Source of the DNA: Sphingomonas sp. HDW15A
Lineage (GTDB): Bacteria > Pseudomonadota > Alphaproteobacteria > Sphingomonadales > Sphingomonadaceae
Assembly: GCF_011301715.1 (NCBI RefSeq)
Contig: NZ_CP049870.1
Coordinates: 558,001 to 622,000 of the forward strand
Reading direction: 5' to 3'
Length of the DNA: 64,000 nt
A program made the position numbers and the translations under genes. The notes beneath the pieces are model-generated. The model was not told the origin of the DNA, ran no database searches, and saw only the letters and a list, made by a program, of their open reading frames with translations. Positions 56,135 through 64,000 of this stretch are shown here, piece after piece. The stretch's first letter is position 1. Each line of letters opens with the position of its first letter.

Positions 56135-56844
56135 CGCGCGTCGATGACGTCCCGCATGCTGTAGAGGCCGGCCGGCTTTCCAACGAGGAAACGGGCGGCG
56201 GCAAGTGCCCCGCGGGCGAAAATGGATCGGCTCTCGGCGCGATGCGACAGGATCAGTCGTTCTTCCGGACCCAGGAACAAAACGTCGTGATCGCCAGCGA
56301 CGGTTCCACCGCGAACCGCTGAATAGCCGATGCTGCCGGTCTCTCGCGCCAGCCCGGTGCCGCAGCGGCCGAGTTCTTCTTTGGCATCCATATCGCGCCC
56401 CCGCTCCACTGCGCTGCCAAGATGAAGTGCAGTGCCCGATGGCGCGTCGGCTTTCATGCGATGATGCGCCTCGACGATTTCGACGTCCCAATCGTCCTGC
56501 CCGAGAATTCGTGCCGCGCGCTCGACCAGGTCGTCCAGCAGTGCGATCCCGAGAGACGTGTTTGCTGCCTTGAGGACAGGAATGATTTTCGCGGCGTCTG
56601 CGATCAGGCTGTCGTGACCTTCGCCGAGGCCTGTCGTGCCGACGAGCAGCGGAATGCCGGCGCTGATCGCTCGGTCGATGCTCCCCCGAAGCCCGTCTGG
56701 CGACGAAAAATCGACGAGCACGTCACCATGCTCGGCATCGATCGTAAAATTTGGATCAGATGATGCTGCTTCGGCGATGACCCGGCCCATCCGTCCCTCA
56801 GGCGCGAACAAGGCTATGCGGATCGGCTGCTGGTCTGTGCGCAT
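56131..56844 (-). CDS. dapB: 4-Hydroxy-tetrahydrodipicolinate reductase
   Basis: A 237-residue enzyme from the ATG at 56844; the frame to 56913 gives an Arg-rich lead not seen in the family. It has the nucleotide-binding start IRIALFAPEGRMGRVIAE, VLVDFSSPDGLRGSI, GTTGL, and the substrate region EAHHRMKADAPSGTALHLG with the catalytic His pair. DapB makes tetrahydrodipicolinate on the way to lysine and diaminopimelate. It is co-transcribed with nth (four-base overlap). Confidence 0.95.
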   Translation of the reverse strand: MRTDQQPIRIALFAPEGRMGRVIAEAASSDPNFTIDAEHGDVLVDFSSPDGLRGSIDRAISAGIPLLVGTTGLGEGHDSLIADAAKIIPVLKAANTSLGIALLDDLVERAARILGQDDWDVEIVEAHHRMKADAPSGTALHLGSAVERGRDMDAKEELGRCGTGLARETGSIGYSAVRGGTVAGDHDVLFLGPEERLILSHRAESRSIFARGALAAARFLVGKPAGLYSMRDVIDAR

Positions 56845-56917
56845 CGCGCCGTCATGACCCAGCCAATGACCAAGTGCAACCGGGCGGCGCCACGCTTGGC
56901 GGCGCCGCCCCAATCGG

Positions 56918-57355
56918 TCAGCGTTTGGTCAGTTCGCGATAGAGGATGGACCCGGCAAGTCGGCGCATCTTGCTGCGCACGCCACTGGCGGCTTCCGCAC
57001 TGTGGTCGTCAAGCTTCATTCGTTCGTTCATGACTGCGTTGCGGCGTTCGCCTTCTGCTACCGAAGGGATTTCGGCAAAGCGGGTGATCAGGATGAGTTC
57101 CGGCTCGCCATCGCGTGCGTTGATGTTGTTGAGCACATAATAGTCGCTGATCCAGCCCTGCGACTTGGCGAATTCCTGATTCGGGATCCACGTTTTCGCA
57201 ACGTAGTCGAGGTAGTTTTCCATTTGGCCTTCTTCGACGTCGATGCGGGACGCAGTCCAAAACTGGCCGTCTTTCATGGAGCTCTGTTGAGCACTCGTCG
57301 GCGCTGAAATCGCTACGGCCGCAAGGGCAGCCACCCCGATGATCCAATTTCGCAT
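56918..57355 (-). CDS. Exported hypothetical protein (145 aa)
   Basis: A 145-residue protein from ATG 57355 with a signal peptide (MRNWIIGVAALAAVAISAPTSA), then 'QQSSMKDGQFWTASRIDVEEGQMENYLDYVAKTWIPNQEFAKSQGWISDYYVLNN' and ELILITRFAEIP. The pattern is like proteins of the dimeric alpha-beta barrel type exported in sphingomonads, but the family is not named. It is 73 bases upstream of dapB. A perfect palindrome lies about 115 bases before its start. Confidence 0.65.
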   Translation of the reverse strand: MRNWIIGVAALAAVAISAPTSAQQSSMKDGQFWTASRIDVEEGQMENYLDYVAKTWIPNQEFAKSQGWISDYYVLNNINARDGEPELILITRFAEIPSVAEGERRNAVMNERMKLDDHSAEAASGVRSKMRRLAGSILYRELTKR

Positions 57356-57466
57356 TTGATTCCCCTGTGCTGCCGGACGCACGCCGGCGTTGCCGGCCGA
57401 AAGGACCGGCGCTTACGCACCAACGTGACTGGGAACGGCAACGACAGACGTCGTTCCGGATGCGTA

Positions 57467-57480
57467 ATAAGCATGCTTAT
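57467..57480. promoter_or_regulatory. 14-bp perfect palindrome upstream of the exported 145-aa gene
   Basis: ATAAGCATGCTTAT is a complete palindrome in the AT-rich leader between the thioesterase gene and the exported 145-aa gene. It is 112 bases upstream of that gene's ATG and could be a dimer-binding site. No matching site was seen elsewhere in the window by eye. Confidence 0.3.
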
Positions 57481-57515
57481 CCGAGTCGCGCCTAGCGAAA
57501 AGTCGCGGTTTTTCG

Positions 57516-57914
57516 TTATTCCTTGGGCAGGAAGCGGCCGGCTACATCACGTGCGAGGCGGGCGGGGCGCTTGGTCACCGCGTCGAGGCAGCACCAGGTC
57601 GATTTGACCTCAGCGAGAACTTCCTCACCGCGCTTGATGACCGTCGTGAACATGGCTTTTGCGCCTGCGACGCGTTCGGCGATCACATCGGCGACGACCA
57701 CGTCATCGAGAAAGGTCGGGCGCCGATACTGGATCTCGTGCGCAAGCGCGATCCAAAGGTGCCGGGCAACGGCCTCCGGCGGCGCGACGGTCTCCCAGAA
57801 TTTGACGACAGCGTCCTGGACCCACTTCAGGTACACGCTGTTATTGACATGACCCATATGGTCGATGTCGTCGGCACGAATGCCGATCGGGTAATGGAAG
57901 GTCGTATCGGCCAT
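57516..57914 (-). CDS. Acyl-CoA thioesterase (4-hydroxybenzoyl-CoA thioesterase family)
   Basis: The 132-residue hotdog-fold protein begins TTFHYPIGIRADDIDHMGHVNNSVYLKWVQDAVVKFW, with the catalytic Asp in the GHVNNSVY segment's region, and 'HEIQYRRPTFLDDVVVADVIAERVAG' then EVLAEVKSTWCCLD. It hydrolyses acyl-CoA thioesters; the physiological substrate is unknown. It is divergent from cobB, with 38 bases between starts. Confidence 0.9.
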   Translation of the reverse strand: MADTTFHYPIGIRADDIDHMGHVNNSVYLKWVQDAVVKFWETVAPPEAVARHLWIALAHEIQYRRPTFLDDVVVADVIAERVAGAKAMFTTVIKRGEEVLAEVKSTWCCLDAVTKRPARLARDVAGRFLPKE

Positions 57915-57952
57915 GGGACTAAGGTGACATAACTGACAAGGGTGTCAACAAG

Positions 57953-58684
57953 TTGCACGGAACCCCAGAAAATATTGTCATTCTGACCGGCGCTGGAATC
58001 AGTGCGGAGAGCGGTCTCAACACGTTCCGGGCCGCCGACGGATTATGGGAAGATCATCGAGTCGAGGATGTCGCGACCCCGGACGCCTTCGCGCGCGACC
58101 CGGCGCTGGTCCATCGCTTCTACGACGCGCGTCGCGCCCGGCTCGCAGAAGTCGAGCCCAACGCCGCACATGTTGCTCTGGCTCGCCTCGACGCCGAGTG
58201 GCCGGGAGATCTCCTTATCGTGACGCAGAACGTCGATGACCTTCACGAGCGGGCCGGGGCCAGGCGCCTTTTGCACATGCATGGCGAATTGATGAGCGGT
58301 TGGTGTCTGTCGTGCGACGAGAAGTTTGGCTGGACGGGGGATATGGGGGAGGGCGCGGCCTGCCCAGTCTGCACGAGCCCGGGGGCGGTCAGGCCGAACA
58401 TCGTCTGGTTCGGCGAGATGCCCTACGAGATGGACCGGATCGAGCAGGCCCTTATGGGCGCTGACCTCTTCGTCTCGATCGGTACGTCTGGCGCTGTCTA
58501 TCCGGCCGCCGGCTTCGTCCAGACTGCCCGCTACCGCGGTGCGCACACGCTCGAAATCAACCTCGAGCCAAGCCAGGGGAGCATCTTCTTCGATGAGCGG
58601 CGCTTCGGCCCAGCGGGAGTCGAGGTGCCGAAGTGGGTAGGCGAGTTACTTCAGTCGGCCCAGTCGAGGCCGATGTCCTCGTAG
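57953..58684 (+). CDS. cobB: NAD-dependent protein deacylase (sirtuin, CobB type)
   Basis: The 243-residue sirtuin starts at TTG 57953 (no ATG is available before the conserved core). It has NIVILTGAGISAESGLNTFRAADGLW, VTQNVDDLHERAGARRLLHMHGEL with the catalytic His, two zinc CxxC pairs (CLSC, CPVC) and VRPNIVWFGEMPY, then GTSGAVYPAAGF. The FYDARRARL segment gives the Tyr and Arg that bind negatively charged acyl groups in class III sirtuins, so desuccinylase activity is likely as well as deacetylation. Its 3' end overlaps era by 34 bases on the opposite strand. Confidence 0.93.
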   Translation: MHGTPENIVILTGAGISAESGLNTFRAADGLWEDHRVEDVATPDAFARDPALVHRFYDARRARLAEVEPNAAHVALARLDAEWPGDLLIVTQNVDDLHERAGARRLLHMHGELMSGWCLSCDEKFGWTGDMGEGAACPVCTSPGAVRPNIVWFGEMPYEMDRIEQALMGADLFVSIGTSGAVYPAAGFVQTARYRGAHTLEINLEPSQGSIFFDERRFGPAGVEVPKWVGELLQSAQSRPMSS

Positions 58685-59544
58685 AGTCCGCGATCCTCGC
58701 CCCAGCGCGGAGCAACTTTCACGTGCAGGAACAGGTGAACCTTGCGGCCGAGATGATCGCCGATGGCCTCGCGGGCGGCCTGCCCGATCGCCTTGAGGCG
58801 CGATCCCCCCTTGCCGACGACGATTGCTTTCTGACTGTCGCGCTCGACAAGGATCTGCTGATGGATGACCGCTGATCCGTCTTTGCGGTCCTCCCATTTC
58901 TCTGTCGTCACGGCCGCTGCATAGGGCAGTTCGGCATGGAGCTGGAGATAGAGCTGCTCGCGGGTCAGCTCTGCAGCGACCATACGGTCGGTCGCATCGG
59001 TCAACTGGTCTTCTGGGTAGTGCCAAGGTCCGACCGGCATCGCCTTGGCAAGATGGTGCTTCAACTCGGCCACGCCGTCGCCGGTCGAGGCGGATACCAT
59101 GAAAATCTCTTCCGGTTCGAGCCGGCCGGCGAGGGATTGGGCTAGGCCAAGCAAATTGCCTTTATTGGCGAGATCGACCTTGTTGAGCACAAGGACGAGC
59201 GGTTCGCTTCGTCCCTCAAGGCCGGCCATGACCTGTTCCGCCTTGCTCCCGAGCTTGACGGATGAGTCGATGACGAGGACTAACCGGTCGGCGTCTTCCG
59301 CTCCCTCCCATGCGGCCTTGACCATCGCCCGGTCGAGTCGCCGCGATGGCGCGAATATCCCGGGTGTATCGACCAGCAGCATCTGCGATTCGCCGTCGAG
59401 GGCGATGCCCATCAGCCGCGCGCGGGTGGTCTGCGCCTTGTGGCTGACGATCGCCACTTTCTGGCCAACGAGGGCGTTGACGAGGGTCGACTTGCCGGCG
59501 TTCGGAGCGCCGATCACGGCGACAAGTCCGCATCGCTGTGTCAA
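58651..59544 (-). CDS. era: GTPase Era
   Basis: The 297-residue GTPase begins LVAVIGAPNAGKSTLVNALVG (P loop), with LLVDTPGIF, LNKVDL and a C-terminal KH domain with 'ILVERDSQKAIVVGKGGSRLKAIGQAAREAIGDHLGRKVHLFLHVKV'. Era binds 16S rRNA and assists assembly of the small ribosomal subunit. It is downstream of rnc and overlaps it by four bases, an order that is conserved in many bacteria. Confidence 0.97.
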   Translation of the reverse strand: MTQRCGLVAVIGAPNAGKSTLVNALVGQKVAIVSHKAQTTRARLMGIALDGESQMLLVDTPGIFAPSRRLDRAMVKAAWEGAEDADRLVLVIDSSVKLGSKAEQVMAGLEGRSEPLVLVLNKVDLANKGNLLGLAQSLAGRLEPEEIFMVSASTGDGVAELKHHLAKAMPVGPWHYPEDQLTDATDRMVAAELTREQLYLQLHAELPYAAAVTTEKWEDRKDGSAVIHQQILVERDSQKAIVVGKGGSRLKAIGQAAREAIGDHLGRKVHLFLHVKVAPRWGEDRGLYEDIGLDWAD

Positions 59545-60206
59545 TTTTTCAGCTTCTCGAGAAGGGCGGCCGCGGCAGCGGTTTCCGCATCCTGCTTGGA
59601 CGAGCCCTCGGCCTCGGACTCGCCGCCGCCGCGGACCGTCACGCGCACCCGGAACGTCGGAGCATGGTGCGCACCGGAGCGGCCGATAGTTTCATAAACC
59701 GGGATCCCCCAGTTCTTCGCTGCAGCAAGCTCCTGCAATCCGGACTTGGGATGCAGCGGTGCTTGCCGCTGGTTGTCGAGAAACGGCGTCCACTGGTTTC
59801 TGATGAAAGCCTTCGCCTTCTCTAGACCGCCATCGAGGAATAACGCGCCAATCAGGCCCTCGACGACGTCGCCGACCACATTGTCACTGCCGGTTGCGCG
59901 ATCCTCGCGCGCCTGCTTGCCCAGGCGGATTTGCGCAGGGACGCCAATTGCGCGGCCGACGTCGGCGCAAGTCTCGCGCGCAACCAGCGTGTTGTAACGC
60001 CGGCTCATCATGCCTTCTTCTTCGTCCGGGAAGCGCTCATAGAGCCAGGCCGCCATCACTAGGCCGAGCACGCGGTCGCCCAGGAACTCCAGCCGCTCGT
60101 AGCTAGTGCCGCCATGGCTGCCATGAGTCAGCGCCTGCTCGAACAGGGCCGTATTCGAAGGACGATGGCCGAGCGCCTGCTCAATGAAGTCGCCAAGCGG
60201 GCTCAT
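59541..60206 (-). CDS. rnc: Ribonuclease III
   Basis: A 221-residue RNase III from ATG 60206, which overlaps the lepB stop (ATGA). The signature ERLEFLGDRVLGLVMA, with catalytic Glu/Asp, and VVGDVVEGLIGALFLDGGLEKA, with the second acidic set, are present, followed by a double-stranded RNA-binding domain with PVYETIGRSGAHHAPTFRVRV and 'GSSKQDAETAAAAALLEKL'. It processes rRNA and mRNA. It lies between lepB and era in the operon. Confidence 0.97.
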   Translation of the reverse strand: MSPLGDFIEQALGHRPSNTALFEQALTHGSHGGTSYERLEFLGDRVLGLVMAAWLYERFPDEEEGMMSRRYNTLVARETCADVGRAIGVPAQIRLGKQAREDRATGSDNVVGDVVEGLIGALFLDGGLEKAKAFIRNQWTPFLDNQRQAPLHPKSGLQELAAAKNWGIPVYETIGRSGAHHAPTFRVRVTVRGGGESEAEGSSKQDAETAAAAALLEKLKN

Positions 60207-61015
60207 GGCTGGAATCCCTGGCCGATGCGGTTTGACCGGAGCGCGCTGAACCAGGTCCACGGCTTCCAGTAGCTGGCGCTTCCATCAGTCGACCAGAAGG
60301 AGAAGGCGGCGCGGCCGATCACCCGGTCAAGGGGAACCATTCCGATCCCTCCTTCGGCGAGCGTGAAGCGGCTATCGGAGCTGTCGTCGCGATTGTCGCC
60401 GAGGAGGAACAGATGGCCGGGCGGAACCGTCACGGGGCCGAAGTTGTCGCGCGGAGCGAAAGGTGTCTGGTCAAACGTCACGTAGCTGCGGCCATTGGGT
60501 AGTGTCTCCACAAAGGCCGGGTAGCGGCATGTCGACGTTTCGTCGATTCCGCACTGAATATTGCGGCTCGCGGGGAGTTCGAGTTCGCCACGACTCTCTC
60601 GGGTAACCCGTTTGCCGTTGATGAACAGCACGCCGCCATTAAGCGCAATACGATCGCCGGGCAGGCCGATGACGCGCTTGACCCAATCGGCCGCTTCGGC
60701 GCTGGGTCGCTTGAAGATCACAACGTCGCCGCGCTCGGGAAGCCGTTCGAAGATGCGTCCCTCAAATGCCGGAATCTGCCCTGGGAAGCTGAAGCGCGAA
60801 TAGCCGTAGGGCCATTTCGAGACGAACAGATAGTCGCCCGGGAGCATCGTCGGCATCATTGATCCGGTCGGGATACTGAAAGGAGCAACGATCAGGCTTC
60901 TCAACACCCAGGCTGCAAGAGCGAGCAGGAAAAGAAAGCGGATCGAGTCAAGCCAGGCTCGTCTGCCGGATTGAGCCGCTTCGCGACTGTCGGCAGGTCG
61001 GGTGGTCTCATCCAT
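60203..61015 (-). CDS. lepB: Signal peptidase I
   Basis: I use ATG 61015 (270 residues; the frame runs to 61051). After a polar N-terminus comes one membrane anchor (SIRFLFLLALAAWVLRSLIVA) and the S26 peptidase core: FSIPTGSMMPTMLPGDYLFV with the catalytic Ser, VIFKRPSAEAADWVKRVIGLPGDRI with the catalytic Lys, a region with two Cys (CGIDETSTC) and GHLFLLGDNRDDSSDSR. It cleaves signal peptides at the periplasmic side of the inner membrane. It heads the lepB-rnc-era operon, divergent from pgi. Confidence 0.95.
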   Translation of the reverse strand: MDETTRPADSREAAQSGRRAWLDSIRFLFLLALAAWVLRSLIVAPFSIPTGSMMPTMLPGDYLFVSKWPYGYSRFSFPGQIPAFEGRIFERLPERGDVVIFKRPSAEAADWVKRVIGLPGDRIALNGGVLFINGKRVTRESRGELELPASRNIQCGIDETSTCRYPAFVETLPNGRSYVTFDQTPFAPRDNFGPVTVPPGHLFLLGDNRDDSSDSRFTLAEGGIGMVPLDRVIGRAAFSFWSTDGSASYWKPWTWFSALRSNRIGQGFQP

Positions 61016-61107
61016 CGGGCCGCTTCTTTCTGCCGCCCGTGCTAACGTCAAGGCGAAAGGGCGAAGCGGGCTGGCAATATCCTTTCGGCTGGGTCAAGAG
61101 CAGCGCG

Positions 61108-62618
61108 ATGCCCGAAAAGACAGACGCCTCCGATCCGTTTGCCGCGCTTCACCGGCTTGACGTCACCCCGCTCTCCAACCTGTTCGAGGTCGATCCCGAA
61201 CGGGCCGAACTTCTGAGCGTCGATGTCGCGGGAATGCACTTTGACTGGTCGAAGACGCATCTCGACCAGGCGTGGCTAAGTACATTTGAAGAGATCGCCG
61301 AAAAGCAGGGCTTCGCGCGCAAGAGAGAGGCACTGTTTTCCGGCGAGATCGTCAATCCGACTGAAGATCGCCCGGCAACGCATGTCGCCGAGCGCGGACA
61401 AGGCGATCCGGCGCACGTCTCCGCGGCCGCTGCCCGCCATCAGCGCATGCGGTCCCTTATCGACGCCATCGAGGGCGGCGCTTTCGGCGACGTGAGCGGA
61501 ATCCTTCATATCGGCATCGGTGGATCGGCGCTTGGTCCGGAACTGCTTCTGGACAGCCTCGGCCGTGCGTCTGGCAATGTCGGGGTCAGCGTCCTGAGTA
61601 ATATCGACGGCCAAGCGGTCGACGATGCGACCGACCCGCTGGATCCCGATTCAACCATGATCTGCGCGGTATCGAAGACATTCACGACCGCCGAGACGCT
61701 GATGAACCTGAATTCTGCGCTCGGCTGGATGAAGGAAGCCGGCGTGGACGACCCCTACGGCCGGGTCATCGCCATCACCGCAAACCCGCAGGCGGCAATC
61801 GATTTCGGGATCGACGAGACAAGGATACTCCCTTCGATGAAGGTGTCGGCGGACGTTATTCGCTGTGGTCCTCTGTTGGTTTTTCGGCTGCGCTGGCGCT
61901 TGGATGGGAGGTCTTCGAGGAACTGCTTGAAGGCGCAGCGGCGATGGACCGCCACTTCCGCCTGGCACCCCCGTCAAAAAATGCGCCCGTGCTCGCAGCG
62001 TTCGCGGACCTGCTCTACACGCAGCGGATGGGGGCAGAAACGCGCGCGGTGTTTCCCTATGACGAGCGTCTCAGGCTGCTTCCGTCCTACCTTCAGCAGC
62101 TCGAGATGGAGTCTAACGGAAAGTCCGTGACAGCGTCAGGCGAGCCCATTGCCGCGAGTGGTGCGATTACATGGGGTGGCGTTGGGACGGACGCGCAGCA
62201 CGCCGTCTTCCAGCTACTCCACCAAGGCACCCACCTTGTTCCGGTCGAGTTCCTCGCCGTCGTCGAGCGCGCGGATGACCAGGATCGCGCGCACCATCGC
62301 TTATTGCTTCTCAACTGCTTCGCACAGGGCGCTGCGCTGATGGTTGGCGACAAGAGTGACGACGCTTACCGCAATATGCCTGGCAATCGCCCATCGGCCA
62401 CGATCCTGGTCGATAGGCTTGATCCGGCAACCCTGGGCGCGCTGATCGCCTTTTATGAGCATCGGACGTTCACGGCGGCCTCGCTGATGGGGATCAATCC
62501 TTTCGACCAATTCGGGGTAGAGCTCGGCAAGCGCCTGACGCGGGAACTTGACGATCCAGAGCGTGTTGCAAGCTTCGATCCGTCGACCCGCTCACTGATC
62601 GAGAAAGCTCGATTGTGA
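61108..62618 (+). pseudogene. pgi: Glucose-6-phosphate isomerase, interrupted by one frameshift
   Basis: Two frames add up to a normal isomerase of about 503 residues. The first (ATG 61108) has ILHIGIGGSALGPELLLDSLG and ICAVSKTFTTAETLMNL and loses the reading frame near 61831. The second, continuing from the same place, reads RYSLWSSVGFSAALALGW, FPYDERLRLLPSYLQQLEMESNGKSV and 'FYEHRTFTAASLMGINPFDQFGVELGKRL'. One missing C in the run CTCCCTTCG restores it. The enzyme interconverts glucose- and fructose-6-phosphate, which is usually essential, so a sequence error is more likely than real loss. Confidence 0.85.
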
Positions 62619-63448
62619 GCCGAACGATCCTTCCTGCCGTAGCCCTGTTTTTTCATGCTTCGTCCGGTGCGGAGCCGCTAATCGTTGATCATGGCCGGTT
62701 GTTCGTGCCGATGACCGTAAACGGCCAGCAGACCGAAGCATTACTCGACAGCGGTGCCGAGATGACGGTCATAGATCCGGTGCTGGCCCGCAGGGCCGGG
62801 ATCTTGGCCGGAGCACAGGTCGAAATGAAGGGCACAGGCGCGACCAGCGCCAAAGCCAATTTTGCACATGACGTTCGGATCGCAGCAATTGGCGTCGATC
62901 TCGGACCGAAGGACGTCGTTGTGCTCGACCTGTCCGAGGTTGCTTCCCGGCTGATCAAGCGACCGACGATTGCCATCCTCGGCCGGGACATCTTCGACAG
63001 TGCGCGGTTACGGATCGATCTTCAGCAGAAGGATGTGCGGACACTGGGGAAATATGAAGTGCCCAAAGGGATCGCCCTGCCTCTGACTGGGCACAAGGGG
63101 ATTGAGAGCATCCCTGTTACGGTCGAGGGGACCGCAGTCGCAGCTGAACTTGATTTCGGAAACGGAAGTCTGCCGATCGTCTCGCGCGGCATCGTCAACA
63201 AGCTAGGACTGAAGGTCACGGGTAAGAATAGCGCAGGAGGGATTGGTGGCGCTGTCGATCGCGAGACTGTTGTCCTACCAACCCTGATCGTCGCCGGCGC
63301 GACGTTTAGGGACGTTACAGCGACCGTCGATGAGAAGGACGAGGGCCTGATGATGAATATTGGGACGACTATCCTCCGCCACTTTGTTGTGACGACCGAT
63401 TTCACCGGTCGAGCGGCCTATTTCGAACCTGTGGCGGGCATCCGATGA
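62615..63448 (+). CDS. Retropepsin-like aspartic protease family protein
   Basis: The 277-residue protein begins at GTG 62615, overlapping the pgi stop by four bases, with a short hydrophobic lead (ILPAVALFFHASSGA) that may be a signal peptide. The first half has the aspartic-protease site EALLDSGAEMTVIDP and 'TIAILGRDIFDSARLRIDL', typical of the pepsin/retropepsin fold. The second half repeats it with AVAAELDFGNGSLPIV, where the expected D-T/S-G is changed to DFG. That suggests an asymmetric or partly inactive enzyme. It is followed by gor with a four-base overlap. Confidence 0.85.
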   Translation: MSRTILPAVALFFHASSGAEPLIVDHGRLFVPMTVNGQQTEALLDSGAEMTVIDPVLARRAGILAGAQVEMKGTGATSAKANFAHDVRIAAIGVDLGPKDVVVLDLSEVASRLIKRPTIAILGRDIFDSARLRIDLQQKDVRTLGKYEVPKGIALPLTGHKGIESIPVTVEGTAVAAELDFGNGSLPIVSRGIVNKLGLKVTGKNSAGGIGGAVDRETVVLPTLIVAGATFRDVTATVDEKDEGLMMNIGTTILRHFVVTTDFTGRAAYFEPVAGIR

Positions 63449-64000
63449 GCGATTTCGACCTGTTCGTCATTGGTGCCGGGTCAGGCGGCGTGCGGGCGGC
63501 CCGCATCGCGGCAGCGCATGGCGCGAAAGTCGCTGTTGCAGAGGAATATCGGATCGGGGGAACCTGTGTCATTCGCGGCTGCGTTCCGAAAAAACTGCTG
63601 GTTTACGGCGCGCATTTTGCCGAGGATCTCAACGATGCCGCCATGTTCGGTTGGGACATCAAGCAGTGTCAGTTCGACTGGCCGGTGCTGCGCGACAATG
63701 TGCTGGCCGAGGTGGATAGGCTGGAAGGACTTTATCGCCAGACGCTGACCAATCACGGTGTGACGATCTTCGAAGAACGCGCCGTCCTCACTGGTCCGAA
63801 GTCCGTTCGCCTAGCGTCTGGCAGGGAGATCTCGGCAGACCGAATCCTCATTGCCACGGGGGCCCGCCCACACATGCCGGCGATCGACGGGATCGAGCAC
63901 GCATTAAGCTCGAACGAGGTATTTTTGCTCGATCAGCTGCCGAAGCGAGTTGTGATCGCGGGCGGAGGTTATATCGCCAACGAGTTCGCGGGCATCTTTC
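63445..64000 (+). CDS. gor: Glutathione-disulfide reductase (5' part, cut by the window end)
   Basis: The first 185 codons are in the window. ATG 63445 overlaps the stop of the upstream gene. The start SDFDLFVIGAGSGGVRAARIA is the FAD-binding Rossmann motif; then GGTCVIRGCVPKKLLVYG carries the redox-active CxxxxC pair in the alphaproteobacterial variant, followed by ILIATGARP and a second dinucleotide motif VVIAGGGYIANEFAGI. It reduces glutathione disulfide with NADPH. The remaining C-terminal dimer domain lies beyond 64000. Confidence 0.95.
   Translation, partial: MSDFDLFVIGAGSGGVRAARIAAAHGAKVAVAEEYRIGGTCVIRGCVPKKLLVYGAHFAEDLNDAAMFGWDIKQCQFDWPVLRDNVLAEVDRLEGLYRQTLTNHGVTIFEERAVLTGPKSVRLASGREISADRILIATGARPHMPAIDGIEHALSSNEVFLLDQLPKRVVIAGGGYIANEFAGIF

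Noticed and set aside
57421..57462. Hairpins in the spacer after the thioesterase gene as a terminator
   Set aside because: The arms are imperfect and no T-run follows, so a terminator is not supported.

Overview
The window reads as a contiguous chromosome piece from an alphaproteobacterium of the order Sphingomonadales (Sphingomonas/Sphingomicrobium type). This rests on the split-operon F1 ATP synthase block (atpH-A-G-D-small Cys protein-C), a PhaR regulator, a UrcA family protein, HWE and HisKA_2 kinases, a DUF418 protein and the alphaproteobacterial glutathione reductase motif. The assignment comes from gene content and high GC, not from a marker search.

Positions 1 to about 13215 look like an accessory island. 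It holds poorly known genes: a tyrosine-phosphatase/ADP-ribosylglycohydrolase fusion, an isoprenylcysteine-methyltransferase-like membrane protein, a thermonuclease, an HNH endonuclease, DUF6994 and several orphans. It ends in a compact operon of three different TIR-domain proteins followed by a stand-alone SLOG-domain protein (8685-11712). The second TIR protein is recognisably ThsB-like, so I read this as a Thoeris-like NAD-signalling defence system in which no SIR2-SLOG ThsA is present. The island's right edge carries the 3' half of a tRNA (tRNA-Val(GAC)-like, 11949-11993), preceded by 11-bp direct repeats resembling integrase arm sites. A second copy of the tRNA-end core lies at 13202-13215, after which ordinary chromosomal genes begin.

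From 13225 to about 34000 the genes are mostly housekeeping: an exported methyltransferase, the CpaF pilus ATPase, F1 ATP synthase, DUF1203, Ada, two tandem secreted HExxH/TPR proteins, a sulfotransferase, PriA, PurC, an HWE histidine kinase, a DUF418 membrane protein and a small sulfotransferase/hydroxylase operon.

Positions 34044-42548 form a catabolic block. It has paaG divergent from paaABC-E (paaD not seen), then an aromatic aminotransferase, a fused 2-oxoacid dehydrogenase E1 and its E2. Together they suggest phenylalanine -> phenylpyruvate -> phenylacetyl-CoA -> ring epoxide. Several of these genes, and pgi further on, carry single-base deletions in G/C runs that look more like sequence errors than decay.

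Positions 42545-64000 contain an SLC13 permease, a three-gene two-component cluster, tRNA-Arg(CCG), phaR, a short RNA with an 18-codon ORF behind a 14-nt perfect Shine-Dalgarno sequence, a histone-H1-tailed protein, glmU-glmS, a LysR/UrcA divergent pair, alr, nth-dapB, cobB, lepB-rnc-era, pgi, a retropepsin-like protein and the start of gor.
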